Notes under the pieces: generated by a model
What the model saw: only the letters and a program-made list of their open reading frames with translations
Told to the model about the DNA's origin: nothing
Database searches by the model: none
Origin: Nymphalis io
Taxonomy: Eukaryota; Arthropoda; Insecta; Lepidoptera; Nymphalidae
Assembly: GCF_905147045.1 (NCBI RefSeq)
Contig: NC_065895.1
Location: 3,601,001-3,665,000 of the forward strand
Length of the DNA: 64,000 nucleotides
Direction of reading: 5' to 3'
Program-made: the position numbers and the translations under genes
Shown here: positions 12,118 through 23,428 of the stretch, one piece after another
Layout: every line of letters begins with the position of its first letter
How positions within the stretch are numbered: position 1 is the stretch's first letter

Positions 12118-13386
12118 CTTAAATTATTTGATCGTATCGAAATACTCATATATACTTATATAAATATAAAAAGCCTGCAAACGTTCAATTAATAATGAAT
12201 AAAGAGTTTGTATTATTTTTAGTCTACCTATTAGATAGAATATAATAGAATTGGAAAATCATAATAAGCCTTCAACTTCAACTAGTGATGCTCACTACAG
12301 ATAAAGTTAACGATGAAATCGGTTAATTTTTATTTTAAAATTCTTGTGAACTAAAATAATTTATATTTTTTTAATTCTAGAGATATTTTAATTTTATCTT
12401 ATTGACTGTACTGTTTCGTAGAGCTGTATGTATATTTTTTGTTAATTAAATATTTAGTTTCAAAATTCATCTTATGTGAAGGCTTATTTATATAAATTCT
12501 AAATAACTATTTTAGATTAAGTGCTTAATTTTAATATAATATTAGAATGTAACTTATATCATATCGAAATAAAAACTTTTTTAACATTATAAGAGAACTT
12601 TCAAACAAATATTATATTAAGAAGTATAAAAATAATCTTCATACAATGCATCTTCAATTGCTTCTTTGTATTACGCATCATTATTTTTACAATAGAAATA
12701 CGTATGTTATAAAATATAATAAAAATTAATTTTAATATACATTTAAAATGTTTAATTTTCTAATACTAATTATAGAAATAAATAAAACACATATTCTTGA
12801 TTCATTCATTTTTTCGTATTTGAGTAACAGGAATTTCAATATGTATCTTGAAACAAACGTCAATTGTTTTGCCATATATTTAACTTGCATAAGTATTTGT
12901 CATTTTTAACTCGTAACATTTTATTATTGTGAGTCAGTGTAACTATAATACTACAGGCACAATGGACAAAACATCTTAGTTTTCAAAGTTGGTGGAGCAT
13001 TGACGATGTAAGGAATAGTTAACATTTTTTTCATCGCCAATGTCTATGGGCATAGGTAACCATTTACCATCATAACATAAAAAACTAACAAAACCAATAA
13101 ACTAGACTAACTTTTTACTAAATTTTAATTTTAGTATAGTACTGCTGCGTCTTCATGATAGAATGACTTAAATGAAAGGAAGTTTTTTTTATCATAACTA
13201 TTAACATTCTACGAATATATCGGTTATTTATAATATATATTTACTCTGTGGTGAATATGTTCTTATTTTTAATCTACGCTTAATTAGACGTCACGACGTG
13301 TATTTCATTTAAGTTGGCCGTCATCAGCCGTCATTTTGTTATATTTGTATATTTTGTCGGCAATTTTTATGTGATTAATCATAAAA
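12118..13386. other. Head-to-head intergenic region between SBDS and GGNBP2
   Basis: This interval contains the promoters of both divergent genes. It is AT-rich, and its only recognised feature is an old SINE A remnant at 12929-13072. No long open frame is present. Confidence 0.5.
12929..13072 (+). repeat. Degraded, partial SINE family A copy
   Basis: The segment resembles the middle of the SINE A consensus as seen at 57496-57788: a GAGTCAGTGTAA start, then ACAGGCACAATGGAC, a degraded CTTAG-TTGGTGGAGCATTG block and ACCATTTACCATCA. Both ends are missing and several small indels are visible, so it is an older insertion. Confidence 0.7.
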
Positions 13387-16300
13387 ATGGCTAAATTAGT
13401 CGATATATATAATTGTGATAAAGATCCCGTTATCAAGAGAAAACAACTGCCGTTAACTATTTACGACAATTTAACTGTAAGTTGCCTAGTTGCACTTTGA
13501 CATTACCTCAAACGTAGATTACATATTAAAAGATAGAAAATAAGCGTACGTTACAGGAAATCATACTTAATTTGAAGAATATTCATTTTTTTATCATGAT
13601 TTAATATTACTTTTAGTTCATTAATTTTAATTTTTATAATCTTTAGATATGACGTTTTTAGGTTGACCTTATTTTCTGGAATTTTTCTTTGTTGAATATA
13701 TATTATTCTTTATAATTTGCAGATGATTATGGATCTAAATACCATGGGCCTTATTTTTGATAGTCCTCAAGTAAAAGGTCGGGAGTATGATGAATTTATC
13801 CGCAAATACAGAACTCTGACGACAGATGAATTAAAGTCGGCACTTAGAGTTGACGCTTCCGATATATTTAATGTTTTAAATCAAAGCATTCCTTGTGTTG
13901 GTTGTCGAAGAAGGTAGTTATCGTAGTATTTTTGTATCATTATCTTACATTTATTATTCTGATTGCTATTAACTTTCAAGTATAAACAATAATATTTATA
14001 GAAGATAATACAAATATTTTAAGCTATTTCTGTGTAATAAGGTTAATAATTGTATTCATTTTATAAAGTGAAACCTAAAAAAAGCATATATATATACAAA
14101 ACAACTTTAAATTTATATATACAAAAAAAATTACTTAAAATTAGTTTTCTCTTATATGGAAATACTATATTAATATTCTTTAATATTGTATAACTTGAAA
14201 TTATAAATGAATATAATTAACTTTCACAGATCCTTTTATTTTGTAAAGCTTTAATAAACTATTTTTTTAATTTTTAAAACAGATTTTGTTATACTTAATA
14301 AAATATCCAACATTCAAAATATCTTAATCAATTTAAAGTTAAACTTACTATTATTCATATTTTTTATTTGTTTCAGTGTGGAAAGACTTTTTTATCAATT
14401 ATGTAAATCAGGACATCCAACTTTAGATCCATTAATTTTGACACCAGATGAAATTATGACTATAAGAGAAGATAAAATAACAAATCCACAGTCCTTAGCG
14501 ACATTGTTAAATGGACACAGGTAAAATATCTTTATATTCAGATTGTGTAGAATATGTATGTTGTTTATACTACAATGTGTGTGATCTAAGTGTAGCCATT
14601 CCGAAATTAGTCAGGATTGGCTGTACAGATTGGAACAAAAGCAATGAGTACAATTAGTACTTTAACTAGAGTTAGAATTACATATATAGAATGTATAATC
14701 AGCAAGTGCAAAGGACTTGGCGAGCCTAACTTCAGGGAGGCTGTATGTATTTTTTTGAATACATTATTAAATAGAAGTTAGCTAAGGGTCGAAAAAGCTA
14801 AAGTCACCAAGACACTGAAAATAGGCCAAAATAGACCTACATAAATCTGAATGGGAGGTTCCTCTGATTAAAAATATATTGTTGTAATATTTACAATTAC
14901 ATTAAATAATATGAGTATTTTTATTTAGATAAATATAATTAATGAATCATCTTTTAATTTAATGTTTCTTTTTTAACAGTTCTGGTCTTGAATGCCTTAT
15001 CTTGAGTCAACCTAGATGGAAAAAGTCCCAGCGGTGTACATTACATTCATTAGAAGCTGGCACTGCCAGAGGTTGGGGTGCCACATCTGGCTGTGGTTGG
15101 GGCTGGGGTGCGTGGGGGTGGGGTGGTCGCACTGCATGGTGTGCAGCGTGGGACGCCATGCGTACCTCAGCAAGAGAACATGTCACCTTAGTTCATTTTA
15201 ACACTTTACATGATACTCTTCACAACTATCTCAGAAAACACAGATTTTGTGCCGACTGTAAAACTAAGGTTTGAATGCTTTTTATTTATAAAAAACAATT
15301 GTTATATCAATATAATTTTATTATATACAATCACTAATACAAAATATAACTTTATTATAATCACTTTCTAATTATTTATAAAACATGAAATAGCAATTTT
15401 TTATTAGCGGCAATTTTGGACAAGCATGAGTCATTTGAAATTCTAAGGTTGAAGGTTAAATATTGAAGATACATAAAGTATACAATTATTGTACCATTGT
15501 CATTAGACTTAACTTTTTTGTGGCCTACCAAAAACAAAATTTCTATATTTGCAGTGAAAATGAGTAATAAAATAGTAATAAATGTAACATTCCTAATTAT
15601 TTTTATACTTTGAATGACAGTACACTAGACCAAGTAATTGTTATAATGTTTCTAGGTGCCATATAGGTGATTTAATACAATAATAATAATGATCAATATC
15701 TTGACATTTAGAAAAAAAACTGAATAGTACATTAAAAAAAAACTGAGCAAAAAAAAAATTTATCATTTTGATAACATTTTCAGACATTATCAACATGTTT
15801 ATAAAAAGTTACATCACATTCTTTTGTAAATGTTATCGTTCTATCATTAACCAAGTTATAATTAATAATATACATCAATAATAAATTTACAGGTATTAAG
15901 AGCTTATCAGTTATTAGTTGAAGAGAAAGAGCCACAAAAAGAGAAAGGTTATGTTGGTGCCTTATACGGAGGTATAAAACGGTGTTTGTTAGACAAACAT
16001 CTGCACTTACAAGCAAAGACAGACTACATTGCACACCTTATAGCTAGAGCTGAGCCTGAACTGTTTGGAAACCATCGTGAAAAACATGCCAAAACTTTAG
16101 AAATTGCACAGGAAGAGGCAAGTATAGTAGATTTCTTTATAAATAATTTTTTGATTAGAGTCAAATTTTTCACCAGTTCTCAAATTTATTCAGTTAGTAT
16201 TAGGCAATTTCGATTACATGACTTTCAAAATGCGATTTTTCTTATTGTATTTATTTGATTATAAATATATAGATTATATATAATTATAATCGTAAATGTT

Positions 16301-17589
16301 AAGATTTTATTATTAAAGTCATAATTTATTTAGGTCCTAATTTGCCTTGGAATATGCATCTATGAGCGGCTGCAAAGAATTTCACTTAGACTGCGCGAAG
16401 AAGAAAACACATGTCAAATCCTTGCAGCAGTTGGAGTAGAAGCATTGTATCGTAAATTTGAGACGGCCGTTGAACTCAAGAGTGGTGTATCAAAACTTCA
16501 ACTGTTATATGAAGAAATAACACAAGAAGAATTAACAAGACAGCAACGAAAAGAACAGAAAAAACTTAAAAAAAGGAAGAAGAAGGAACGCCAGGCTGTT
16601 GAGGGCAAATGCAAAGTAATTTTTAAAACATTAATACAACAACAACCTTTTAACACTAACTGTAGTCAGGTTATTTTCCTTTATTTAATAAATGATGATA
16701 ATATTTTGAAAAGATTTTTGTGCCCTTGAGAAATAATGTTTTAAGTTCATATATTTACAATATACTATAATTGCCATTGAATAACTTAATAAATTTAATA
16801 TATCCTACAACATAACAAAACAAAAAATTATTAGATATCTCGTTTACAGGAAGCTGATTCAGAGGAACCTGAAGACAAGTGCCAATGTGAAGAATGTTTA
16901 TTAGAAGAAAGAGATACTCCAACCGATTTGCTAACAACTCGTGATTTCAACCAGTGCTTTGATGGAATACAATCAAATGGTGATAGTTGTCTATCATGTC
17001 AAGAAGATTTTACAAAACTTTGTTCTCCAAAGAAGTTAGGAAAAAAACTAACTAAAAATGGTAACTTATCACCTACTGAACATTCTCAAGACTGTGGTTA
17101 CTCATCTGGTAATAATGGTGGTTGCTGTGAAACAATGTCTGGTTCATCTTCTTTAATGAGTTCTCCAGAAGGTTCTGAGGTTGCTTGTTCAGAAGGATTT
17201 TGTAATCACGAACGAGGAGATTGTTTGGACATGCCCAAACATGACAAAATTTCATGCACTGGTTTCACACTTTCTCTGCAAGAAATGTTGGTATGTACCT
17301 ATATTTAGTAAATCTGTTTAATAAAACAATTTAAATTTCATAAGTATTGTATTACTATCATGTAAATATTTAAATTTATAATTTTGTTTAGGACACATGT
17401 TCATCAGATGAAGAAAAAGACACCAGTTATATTCCCATTGAAGAAGTACTGGAATTTAAATCACGGAGAAACATTACAGAAAAAAGGCAAGAGCTAAGAC
17501 AGAATTTAAGACAAAAGTTTGCTCAGTTATGTGTGAATACACCACAACTACCATCTGTAATGCTTAAGCAGGGTAAAAATCCCGTATAA
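13387..17589 (+). CDS. GGNBP2: Gametogenetin-binding protein 2 homologue
   Basis: Eight coding exons were read: 13387-13476, 13723-13913, 14377-14520, 14980-15268, 15893-16117, 16334-16615, 16850-17290 and 17392-17589. Phases agree throughout and give 619 residues, against about 697 in human. Family landmarks are the cysteine motif CVGCRR-SVERLF, the LRKHRFCADCKTKVLRAY segment, ARAEPELF-REKHAKT-IAQEE, GI-IYERLQRI, a Lys-rich stretch, and the CGYSSG...EGSEVACSEGFCNH block. GGNBP2 is a nuclear/cytoplasmic zinc-finger-like protein linked in vertebrates to germ-cell and placental development; its biochemical role is poorly known. Two oddities are a GC-AG intron after exon 5 and a Trp/Gly-rich insertion in exon 4. 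A plus-strand AATAAA lies at 17596-17601, right after the stop. Confidence 0.94.
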
Positions 17590-18364
17590 TATTGTAATAA
17601 AATATTGTAACATTCAAACTGCACATGACTCAAAAAGCCTCTGTCAGTAGGTAAAAACATCTGTATTAAACAGATATAAATTCATATAAAATTTTATTTT
17701 ACAATATTTATATTTATTTTATATTAATTCAAATTGATTGCTCATTAAAAGTTAAATTAAAAAGCATTTTTTATACAATTTTTATTAATGCTATAAAATC
17801 ATAAAAATAATTTTAGTAACAATTTCCATTTTGTAGGACAGTTCACATAAACAATAATCATGTTCCTGAAATATATTCGAATCCTATCAATTATGTCAAT
17901 GATTCTTATGTAGGTATATTTGAAAAGGTGCTTATAGCATATGTATTAATATATACAATTATATTATATAATTATAAGTTTTATTCATGCAGTGCAAGTT
18001 TGAATGATTCCAAGTTTTTATGATATTATGAAATTATTGACTGGATAACACCAGCATTTAACAAATATTTACTGTTTAAAATGTTAAAGCTTTGTAATGA
18101 AATATAGTAGCATTTTGATCAAATCATTTAATTTTCATGCTTTATGTGACTCAATATATTATGTGGTACACAAATGAGTTATTTTTCGCTCTTTATGAGT
18201 ATGCTTTAACAGCATGTTGTTGGGAGTTACTATGGCTAGTTTGCCAATGTTGTAAAATCTGAAAACATTTGTAACTCAGTCTTAAATATACTATCGAGTC
18301 TAAAGCATGCTTTTATTTGTTCATGGAATCCTTTAAACCATTATACCTCAGATAGGTATGTTAT
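17590..18364. other. Convergent intergenic region, GGNBP2 and OXSM 3' ends
   Basis: Both flanking genes end here. An AATAAA at 17596-17601 serves the plus strand, and a minus-strand AATAAA at 18317-18312 follows the OXSM stop by about 50 bases. No gene or repeat is recognised. Confidence 0.5.
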
Positions 18365-19654
18365 TCAAATACTTGATATACAGAGACTTGCATTTGTGCC
18401 TCCAAATCCAAATGAGTTTTTTAAAGCTATCCGTCGTTCCTTATTCCATTTCTGTGGAACATTTGCTACATAGTTTAAATCATCTATAGGTTCATCTAGA
18501 TTGATTGTAGGTGGCACAATTCCATGGTAGCATGCCAAGATAGTCCAAATTGCTTCCAAGTTTCCAGCAGCACCTAATAAATGGCCATGGGCCCCTTTTG
18601 TGGAAGACACCATTAAGTTTTCAACAGTTTCCTTGAATAGTGTTTTGATGGCTGTGGATTCAATACTATCTCCGACAGGTGTAGATGTGGCGTGTGCATT
18701 AATATATGATATCTCTTCATTTTTTATGTTACTGTCACGCAAAGCTCTACTCATTGATAATATTGCACCGCTGCCGTCTTCTCTTGGAGATGTAATGTGA
18801 GAAGCATCTCCAGATAGACCATAACCTAATATTTCCGCGTACATCTTAGCATTCCTCCTCAAGGCATGTTCATACTCCTCTAATACCACAACAGCAGCTC
18901 CTTCACCCATTACAAAACCATCTCTAAGTTTATCGAATGGTCTAGAAGCCTTTTCAGGTGTATCATTGAATGAGGTGCTCAAAGCTCTTAAACGACAAAA
19001 TCCAGCAATAGCTAAAGGGCTTATACAAGATTCTGCACCTCCACAGACCATAACATCTGCATCACCATTTCTTATGAACCTAAATGCATCACCTATCGAA
19101 TGTGCTCCAGTGGCACAGGCGGTAGACACTGCATGATTGGGTCCTCGAAAGCCATACTTTATACTTATATGGCCAGCTGCCATGTTTGGCAATATTCTAG
19201 GTACAAAAAATGGGCTAACTTTATTGTAACCTAATTTCAAAGCATTATTTGTTTCACATACATCTTTTAGATCAATCATTCCCATGCCAAGTGCTACTCC
19301 TGTTACCTCTTTGTCTGCATCAGATTTCGGAATCCAATTCGCATCTGTAAGAGCTTCGGCAGTAGCAACAAGAGCTATACAAGTGGCTGGAGCCATCAAT
19401 TTCAAATTGGATTTAGACATTGCCTTTGCTATTTCCTTATCCGTGTCAATTGGTATTATAGCCGCAACTCTGCTAGGTAGTTTGGAGTATTCCTCATCTT
19501 TAAGAGATATTATACCACAGTTTCCTTTTAATAGATTATTCCAAGCTAGTTCAGACCCCGTTCCCAAAGGTGATACTATTCCAACACCTGTGACAACAAC
19601 TCTTCGTCTGGGAGGAAACTGTGTGTATTTGCGTAAGTGCATTAAAAACTTCAT
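18365..19654 (-). CDS. OXSM: Mitochondrial 3-oxoacyl-[acyl-carrier-protein] synthase
   Basis: A single uninterrupted frame encodes 429 residues, the usual length for KAS II-type condensing enzymes. The catalytic triad is visible: Cys180 in STACATG, His321 in NAHATSTP and His358 in GHLLGAAG, with the FGFGGTNAS loop near the C-terminus. The enzyme condenses malonyl-ACP with acyl-ACP in mitochondrial type II fatty-acid synthesis, which supplies octanoyl-ACP for lipoic acid. The N-terminus (MKFLMHLRKYTQFPPRRR) is basic and free of acidic residues, which fits a mitochondrial presequence before the fold begins at VVVTGVG. The first ATG of the frame is the natural start. The gene has no intron, unlike its spliced neighbours. 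It diverges from neuferricin. Confidence 0.95.
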   Translation of the reverse strand: MKFLMHLRKYTQFPPRRRVVVTGVGIVSPLGTGSELAWNNLLKGNCGIISLKDEEYSKLPSRVAAIIPIDTDKEIAKAMSKSNLKLMAPATCIALVATAEALTDANWIPKSDADKEVTGVALGMGMIDLKDVCETNNALKLGYNKVSPFFVPRILPNMAAGHISIKYGFRGPNHAVSTACATGAHSIGDAFRFIRNGDADVMVCGGAESCISPLAIAGFCRLRALSTSFNDTPEKASRPFDKLRDGFVMGEGAAVVVLEEYEHALRRNAKMYAEILGYGLSGDASHITSPREDGSGAILSMSRALRDSNIKNEEISYINAHATSTPVGDSIESTAIKTLFKETVENLMVSSTKGAHGHLLGAAGNLEAIWTILACYHGIVPPTINLDEPIDDLNYVANVPQKWNKERRIALKNSFGFGGTNASLCISSI

Positions 19655-20905
19655 TTTACTTAATTAAATAAAGAGGCTAAAATCATTATTATCTGTAAGT
19701 TTCGGGAAAATTAATTATCTTTATTTGAATTTAAATAATTTTATCAATATTTAATAAGTAAAACTTTTATATAAGAAATATAATAAACACCAATTAATTA
19801 CAGAAGAGCAAAGACTATTCAACCCGTGGACAGAAAAGTTCCTCTGTCTACGATTCAACCACTTTATAAATAAACAAGGAATTGCCAGTTGTCATTGTCA
19901 AAACGAAGGTATGGCACCAATAAAAACAGGAACAGAATCCAAGAATGGAATAAAATGAAACAATATGTAAAAAATATTCTATTCATATATATATATGCAT
20001 TGCATTGTAAGACTAAGTCAGATTGTAATATATAATATTAGATGTGATACGAATTATTATTAAATATTACTGGAGAGTATCTGTCATTTTTATATTAATC
20101 AATAATAATCTTTATATTAAATCTGGTAACAAGAACATTGACAGATACTCTTTATGGCGGGAAACTGATAAACTAAATTATTTTTACGAGCATTACGGAT
20201 TTCGTGTTGAGATCTAGTTCTTACAGCATGTATCTACACTAGTTGAGCGCAAAATATTCTGCTAGTGTCATGTATAAAAGAGATGACACATGAGATCGGT
20301 TTCAAATTTTGAAGCGTTTAATGATAAGTAGAAACTATGTAATACTACAAGAGATAATTAGAACAACATTATACTTAAATGAATTAATTTATTACAACAT
20401 ATAAATAATATAAAAACATATCAATAATTATTATAATTTTATTTCTTACAAAAAATTTAATTAAATCTGTACATATAAAAAAATGTAACTGATCGCTGAT
20501 GAAAATTAATTTGATAAGTTTACCGATATTATTGACATTGTCGGTCAACTGATATATCGTTACATCCATTGTTGCTGGCAGGTGTAATTGCTACTATCAA
20601 CTTATGATTGCAAAAAAGGTGATAGATAATCGCAAAACTATGACAAGTTGCAATAGTGTTAGATTTGAAACTCTTTGCATTCAATGTTCCGTAATAGCTG
20701 GACAGTGCGCAGTGCTGTTGAAATTGTCAACACTAAATATTCTGTTTTCACTAGGTACTACATTATTTGTCAATTAATTGTCAATGTCAACGTATGTCAT
20801 ATTCATTGTTTTTATCAATGACTCACGGCAGTTACGACTGCGAGTAATGTTTTGTATTTGTTTACGTTTTGGAACAGGAATACGAGAATAGTTTTGACAA
20901 TAATT
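19655..20905. promoter_or_regulatory. Divergent promoter region between OXSM and neuferricin
   Basis: The 1.25 kb between the two start codons should hold both promoters. Clusters of TGTCA/TGACA words occur close to each gene: TTGTCATTGTCA at 19889-19900 upstream of OXSM, and CAATTAATTGTCAATGTCAA around 20768-20790 upstream of neuferricin. A 13-bp inverted repeat (AGAGTATCTGTCA) spans 20074-20086 and 20139-20151. No TATA box is assigned. Regulatory meaning is inference. Confidence 0.35.
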
Positions 20906-22264
20906 ATGTTTATAATCTCTAAATCAAATTTAAAATATATTATAGTCACTGTTACGATCGCAATAGTAGCAATAATTCTCAGAAAGTATGTTTCAATTAA
21001 TTATACTTTAAATACTGAATCTCGGTTAAAACAAACAAATGGGCCATTGGTCTTGTCTAATGCTGAATTAGCTAAATATGACGGAATACATGTAGATAAG
21101 CTTTATTTGTCCGTCATTGGAAACATCTTTGATGTCACTGAAGGCAAGAAATATTATGCAAAAGGATCAGCATATCATTATTTTATAGGTAAGTAATAAG
21201 TTTACTGTGAGTTGTGAGAACTTGGCTTTTTTTAAAGAGTAAAAGGCTTAGTTGAAAATTTTAAAATGTATTAAATATTTTTTTTTCTAGGCAAAGATGG
21301 AACAAGAGCTCTGGTGACCGGTGATTTTACAGATGAATCTTATAATAAAGATCATGTCTTAGAATTATCTTGTAATGATTTATCTGCAATATTACACTGG
21401 AGAAAGACATATAGAGAAAAATATAATTTTATTGGTATGATATCTCTTTTATATAAAATGCACAATAAAAATGTGAATATTGACATATTTATTATATTAC
21501 CTTTTTAAGTTAATTATTATCTAAGTCTATAAATAATATTTGTAGGTTTATTAGCTGGTAGATATTATGATGAAAATGGTTTAGAAACTTCATATATGAG
21601 TGAATTTAAACAAAAAATAAAGCTTTGTGAAAAAGAAAAGGAACAGGCTCAAAAACAAGATAAATTGTATCCACCATGTAATATCTCTTGGAGTGAAGAA
21701 GAGGGGACACGGGTATGGTGTACTAGAACAAGGTAGCTTTAAATGATTTTTTTTTATTTAAATAATTAAAATATATGTATTTTTTTCAAAAAGTCAGTGA
21801 AAAGAATCCCTCATATTTGAAAATTGAATTTAAATCATTTGTGATACTTCAAAAATCTATATATAAATAGGTAAAACCAAAATAGTTCAGCATCCATTGC
21901 TTTCTCCTCCATCCTTTCTATTTGCTACCCAATCCTTTTTTTTTGGCTTGGAATTTTTGAATTGATAGATTGGTATCTTTAGTCCTAACTATAAAAATAT
22001 ATATATATTATTTAAAAAATTGAAACTTGTAAGATAGTATGATTATTTATAGCAAGGGAAAAATATACATCTTAGACAAATTATTTTTATTCTTTCAGTG
22101 GTGGTATAGAACGAGGTTGGGCAGGTGTCCCTCGCCAGCTTTTTACCCCAGGTGAAGAGAAGCCTCGTTGTGTTTGTGTGAATCTTGAAAAAAACTATTC
22201 AAGTATGCTTAAAGCGTATGAGGGATGCCCCAGTAAATCTACACATTGCTCATTTAAAGAATGA
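20906..22264 (+). CDS. CYB5D2: Neuferricin (cytochrome b5 domain-containing protein 2)
   Basis: Four coding exons were read: 20906-21188, 21291-21434, 21546-21732 and 22099-22264. All are GT-AG and in frame, giving 259 residues. A hydrophobic segment at about residues 9-26 (YIIVTVTIAIVAII) should act as a signal anchor. The cytochrome b5-like steroid/haem-binding fold follows at about residues 46-150 (LSNAELAKYDG, IGNIFDVTEGKKYY, ALVTGDF, DLSAILHWRKTY). The Cys-rich C-terminus (PRCVCVNL, CPSKSTHCSF) is typical of neuferricin. The family is membrane-associated, related to PGRMC/neudesin, and implicated in neuronal differentiation. The first in-frame ATG is 20906; the frame is open further upstream but without ATG. 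AATAAA lies at 22449-22454. Confidence 0.92.
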
Positions 22265-22776
22265 ATGTTTTTCAACTGTAACTATATTGTTATTTATACC
22301 TTATTATTTTATTCAAATGAAATGTGATTTTTTTTTTATACCTATTTTATAGTTTTCATAAAGATGTTTGTCGAGCCTGCCTTTTGTATTTAAATAATTT
22401 TATTAGTTAAGTTTTTTATGTGATTTTGATAACCGAATCTCATTCCAAAATAAAGTATTTTTTTATATGTTATATAAAATATTATTTTTAAAAGCTTGCT
22501 TTCAATTTTTTTAAACATAATATATTAATGAAAAGTAGTAATTTGAAGCAACTTATACTGCCTTAATTTAAAATTATTCAAAGCCTATGTTATTATAGAC
22601 TTTTTTTATTTTCGTTGTTCGATTGGTGCAATAAAAATTAAAAAATATATATATACACAAATTAAACAAAACTTTATTCACAACTTTAGTCACAGTGGTA
22701 ATATAACTTAATTGATCAATAACTGATTTTACAATACACATTGATAAAAATACCGTAGGTATGTCATCTACTAACA
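22265..22776. other. Convergent intergenic region
   Basis: This AT-rich stretch holds the 3' UTR of neuferricin (AATAAA at 22449-22454) and that of the minus-strand gene ending at 22777 (AATAAA complement at 22673-22678). No other feature is seen. Confidence 0.5.
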
Positions 22777-23428
22777 TTATACTGCGACATTATCAATAGT
22801 CTTAGTTTCAGAATGAATGACTTCATCTAACTCCAAACACTCAATTGTTTTAAGAAACACATTCATTGGTATCTTTTTTCTATTGACAAATGTTTTATTT
22901 CCAAGAAGCTTTTTGATTTTTGCTCTACGTTTTTTAATTTTTTCTTTTGTATATTGGCTACCTATTTGGAATGTCAATAGTCTTTTTATTTTTCGTCCTC
23001 CAATGTATGTCTCCGATTCTGTAGTGCTAGGTTTTGGTTCTTCATAAATGGTTTCTAGTGTTTGAGTCAGAGACTTAATTTTTTTATTGAGATATAATGC
23101 TTCTATTTGTTTAGAATTTGCGTTTTCTGTTATATTATGTTTGCGAGGCTTCATACTGACTCTGCGATTAGACGATTTACTCGGTTCTGGGGCAAAGGGT
23201 TTTCTTTTTCTTAACACTCGGGAATGCGTTGTTTCAGGTACAACATTAGAGTCATTGTTTTCGCCTATTTCCATAATATCTAAATGTGCCATTTTTGTTG
23301 GTAATTCCGATACTAATCTGCAAGAATATGTTACAAAAATGAGAAATAATATAATACAAATTTTAACTATACATGTAAAACAGCGAGGGTTTTACTTTTT
23401 AAGATTATACGCACCCGGATGCTTCCAT
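22777..23428 (-). CDS. Small basic protein of unknown function, probably nuclear
   Basis: Two coding exons were inferred. A 14-nt first exon, 23428-23415, encodes MEAS plus a split Gly. The second is 23317-22777. The donor GG|GTGCGT and acceptor CTTGCAG keep the frame and give 184 residues. The protein is highly basic with Arg/Lys clusters (RVLRKRKPF, KEKIKKRRAKIKKLLG) that could be nuclear localisation signals. It has a compact conserved-looking block, GGRKIKRLLTFQIGSQYT, and a hydrophobic/acidic end (NVFLKTIECLELDEV). I do not recognise the family. A tantalus-like chromatin protein is a weak possibility that I cannot substantiate. An internal ATG at 23292 is an alternative start. A minus-strand AATAAA follows at 22678-22673. 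Confidence 0.65.

Noticed and set aside
20384..20569. 61-codon minus-strand frame between OXSM and neuferricin
   Set aside because: AT-rich, hydrophobic/Ile-rich by composition, no domain, and it overlaps the promoter region.
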